Assembly: GCF_031877795.1 (NCBI RefSeq)
Contig: NC_133933.1
Span: 72,172,503-72,236,502, forward strand
Length of the DNA stretch: 64,000 bases
Origin: Strix aluco
Lineage: Eukaryota > Chordata > Aves > Strigiformes > Strigidae
Direction: 5' to 3'
The notes beneath the pieces were generated by a model that saw nothing but the letters and a program-made list of their open reading frames with translations, did no database searches and had not been told where the DNA came from. A program made the translations under genes and the position numbers. Positions 61,360 to 64,000 of this stretch are shown here, in pieces. Within the stretch, counting starts at the first letter, position 1, and every line of letters starts with the position of its first letter.

Positions 61360-64000
61360 ATTTACTTGGTGGCAACTTGTTCATATAGCTGTCTCTTCTG
61401 TCTATGAAATGGGACACAATACTTCATTTTCCCATCTCGGATATTTATAGAGACAAGCATAATTTTTTGCAGGTATGCAGCTTTTTGTGCATTGGCTACC
61501 ACAATAGGAACAACAGTAACAACAGAAATATAATAACAGCAATGAAATTCCTGGACACTAGTACATTTTAATCTTGCTTAAAGTTTTCCACTGAATGTTA
61601 ATTTACAGAAGAGGTGCAAAAAGCAGGTGACTGTTGTCTAGGACAGCTGGATTCTGAAGTGTGGACATTTGAAAGAGGAAGAAACAAGAAAGAAGAGAGG
61701 TGTGAACTTGTCCCATTTAACATTGCAAGGTGTTAACCTTGAGGCCCTCTAACACCTTTGTAAGTTTGGATTTTTGTTAACCACTTCATAGTTTATTCTT
61801 ATAGCAGACATCAGCCTTTGTGCTTGCCTTCTGCATCTGCTGTGGTATATCTGGTGTCTTAAGCCTAGTCTTCACCTGTTGGTTTATAGAAGGTAGCAGT
61901 TAGTTTCAAGACATGAAAGGTTATGGATGGAAACTCAGATGCTTCTCAGAATGCCTCCATACATTTCCCCAGTTTGTGGGACTTTGACAGATGATAACAT
62001 TAAACTAAAAGCCGCATGTTAAAGGTTAGCTTGTGCAAGCATGCAAGGTGTCAACAAGGGAAGAAAATGAGGAAAGAGACTGCTACAGTATGAGTTATAT
62101 CTATTTTTATATTGATAGATCATATTTGGATAAAAAGTAGTGGGACGTAACTGATGATGTATAAATGAATGCTGGACTAAAAGGCCATTTTTCTAAGTCA
62201 ACCCTAGCACACAGCCTTTACAGCCAAATCATTTATACTACTTGCAATGATGAAACAGCACCACCATTCCGATGGAAGACTGGATTAAGGAGGTAGGCTA
62301 GGAAGGTGAAATTGAGAACTAGTGAAACAGAAAAATGGGATATCCAGTTATCTTCTATCAAACTGTGAAATGGGATGGGAAAGCAGAATTTATGTAGGAT
62401 GGAGGGAATTGCATTTTTGTTATAAAAAGGTTTTTTTGAGAGGGAGGATTTTTCTTTCTAAATATGTTCTTTTCCTCTTGTGAATACCTAATTCATAACT
62501 ATCCCGCTTTTAATGTCTCTCACATAAAAATGAAAAGCAGTGTATAGTAGAAAAAATCTGCTCTGCTTGAGCCACACGCAATGATTTTAAAATGCATACA
62601 TACACAGTGGATAACATGAAATATCTGCTGTTTATCTTCTGCCTTGCACCTTGTTGAACAGAGACGGACCACAGAGGTCTTGGTTTGCCTCCTACTTATA
62701 TTCCATACTGTCAGCATCTGACGATATAGACACACAGGCTACAAACCTCCTACACTACCGATATTCCCTCTCTGCTCTCATGGTTCAAGCAATAAGAATG
62801 TGAATGCAAAAATATGGAAGCTAAGAGGAAAACAGAAACTAAATCCTTAAACAGCAGGCTTAGATTTTGTATGAGGCTTTTCGTTAGTTTGCACCTTCAG
62901 AAAACACAGAGACAAAATCCTCTCATGAAATATTGAAACCACTTCTGCCCCATATGAACATCTGAATGTGAGAGATCTCCCTCTATCCTCCAAAATGGAA
63001 AGTAAACCTGCTTATGAATGTTATGAGTTATTGAATAATAATATGCCAGTGGTCTGATGCTGCTATTGTTGAACCTAAATGAAAAACCTTATTAATCATG
63101 GATTTGACAGCTCATTCAGTTATAATAATGTTTCCTGTCAATCCAAGCTCTCATTATAATTGGATCTTACTTAGAAAGGAAGATGCTCCATTGACTGCTC
63201 AGATGGAGGAAAATACAGGTTTGAAAATGAAAGTATCAGTCTGAATTCTGTTTCCAGGGAGCCTGCTTATGCATGTACAAGTTGGATAACACTTTAATCC
63301 TTGCTGTATGTCACATTTGGACGTTGCTATAATAAGATTCTCTCACTGACTAGACACCAGCTCTAGAGTCATGGCAGTGAAAGTGAAAGCAGGAAGAGTA
63401 AATGAACTTTTTCTTGGGGATGTTGGTATATCATCACTACAAGGTAGTTGCAAAGAATTAAGTGAAATAGATGGCTTGTCTACATAAAGAAGTGTGCTAG
63501 GCTGTGAATTTACAATTAATTTGGTTTCCTGTATGGCCTCTTTTGTGGTCACTCAGAGGATTAAATTGTTTCAAACCAAGGCAATTCAGTATGCTGTAGG
63601 AGTGTTTACAGAGAGTTAGTGGCAAGGAACCATAAATTCATACCCTGACTTACTGCGCACTATCTTTATAAACAAGGCCAGAGACAGGACAAACAGCTGA
63701 GAAGGTTATAAAGGCAGATGAATATTCAGGCCAAGACTGAAACCGCTTAAAAATGCATCTCAAATAAATGCCATTTAGAGGAGATTCTGTGGGCAAAAAT
63801 CTATAAATTGCATATTGGAAGCCCCGATTCCATGGGTGTAGCAGAGGGAGGCAGTGTATTTCCATGCAGGTGGCAGTTCATTAAGGACACAGAAGCCACA
63901 GCGTAAGTATGTCTTAGACTCAACTTAAAAAATAAAATTTGTACAGAAAGCACTTTTCTAGGGCATCAGAAATGATAATTCCCAGAAAGTGTTCTTGCTC

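Larger units (their letters stand above)
52111..64000 (+). other. THEMIS: THEMIS intron 4 and/or 3' flank (terminal exon not securely located)
   Basis: Mammalian THEMIS has about 55 more residues after the point where this exon 4 ends, so at least one more exon is expected. Nothing in these 11.9 kb matches the mammalian tail well. Two weak candidates are listed separately (56866 and 58624). The true exon may lie beyond 64000. The interval also holds a poly-C tract, a 31-bp duplication, a GC-rich coding-like patch and a long inverted repeat, all entered separately. Confidence 0.7.

Noticed and set aside
1..64000. Search for CRISPR, toxin-antitoxin, phage, endogenous retrovirus, tRNA and rRNA features
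   Set aside because: None could be supported. The window is ordinary avian gene and intron sequence with CR1 fragments, and no viral genes or long terminal repeats were recognised.

Overview
This is vertebrate nuclear DNA, almost certainly from a bird. It is AT-rich and intron-rich, and it carries minus-strand fragments of CR1, the dominant avian non-LTR retrotransposon. I identify two genes, both on the + strand: the 3' end of PTPRK (receptor-type tyrosine phosphatase kappa) and most of THEMIS (thymocyte-expressed molecule involved in selection). The same order and orientation is found in mammals (human 6q22), which supports both names. I see no prokaryotic-style system, CRISPR array, tRNA, rRNA or other novel gene cassette.

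Layout. Positions 1-1438 are intron of PTPRK. Its last three coding exons lie at 1439-1602, 2813-2948 and 5374-5427 and encode the end of the second (membrane-distal, pseudophosphatase) domain. A probable 3'UTR runs to about 6830. About 18.5 kb separates the PTPRK stop codon from the THEMIS start codon, with no gene I can support in between. THEMIS starts with a small exon at 23916-24006, too short to stand out as an ORF and recognised from its splice donor, phase and protein match. It continues at 38812-38970, 46927-47385 and 51065-52110. These four exons join in matching phases to give 585 codons, covering both CABIT domains and the GRB2-binding proline-rich motif. Roughly the last 55 residues of THEMIS are not securely located. 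They either use one of two weak candidate exons in 52.1-64 kb or lie beyond the window.

Repeats and structure. There is a short CR1 tail near 3.5 kb and a ~690-bp CR1 3' end at 49470-50158 with a 147-codon open frame and a one-base frameshift. Several young tandem duplications, two poly-C tracts, an A/T hairpin at 37.5 kb and a 28-bp inverted repeat at 61.19-61.36 kb are also present. All three differences in that last repeat would be G-U wobbles in RNA.

Function. PTPRK is a homophilic cell-adhesion phosphatase. THEMIS is a T-cell-specific adaptor that binds GRB2 and SHP1/SHP2 downstream of the T-cell receptor. The two genes are neighbours but do not form an operon or a known shared pathway. 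The most useful results here are the recovery of the tiny THEMIS exon 1, the unresolved bird-specific THEMIS tail and the long hairpin.
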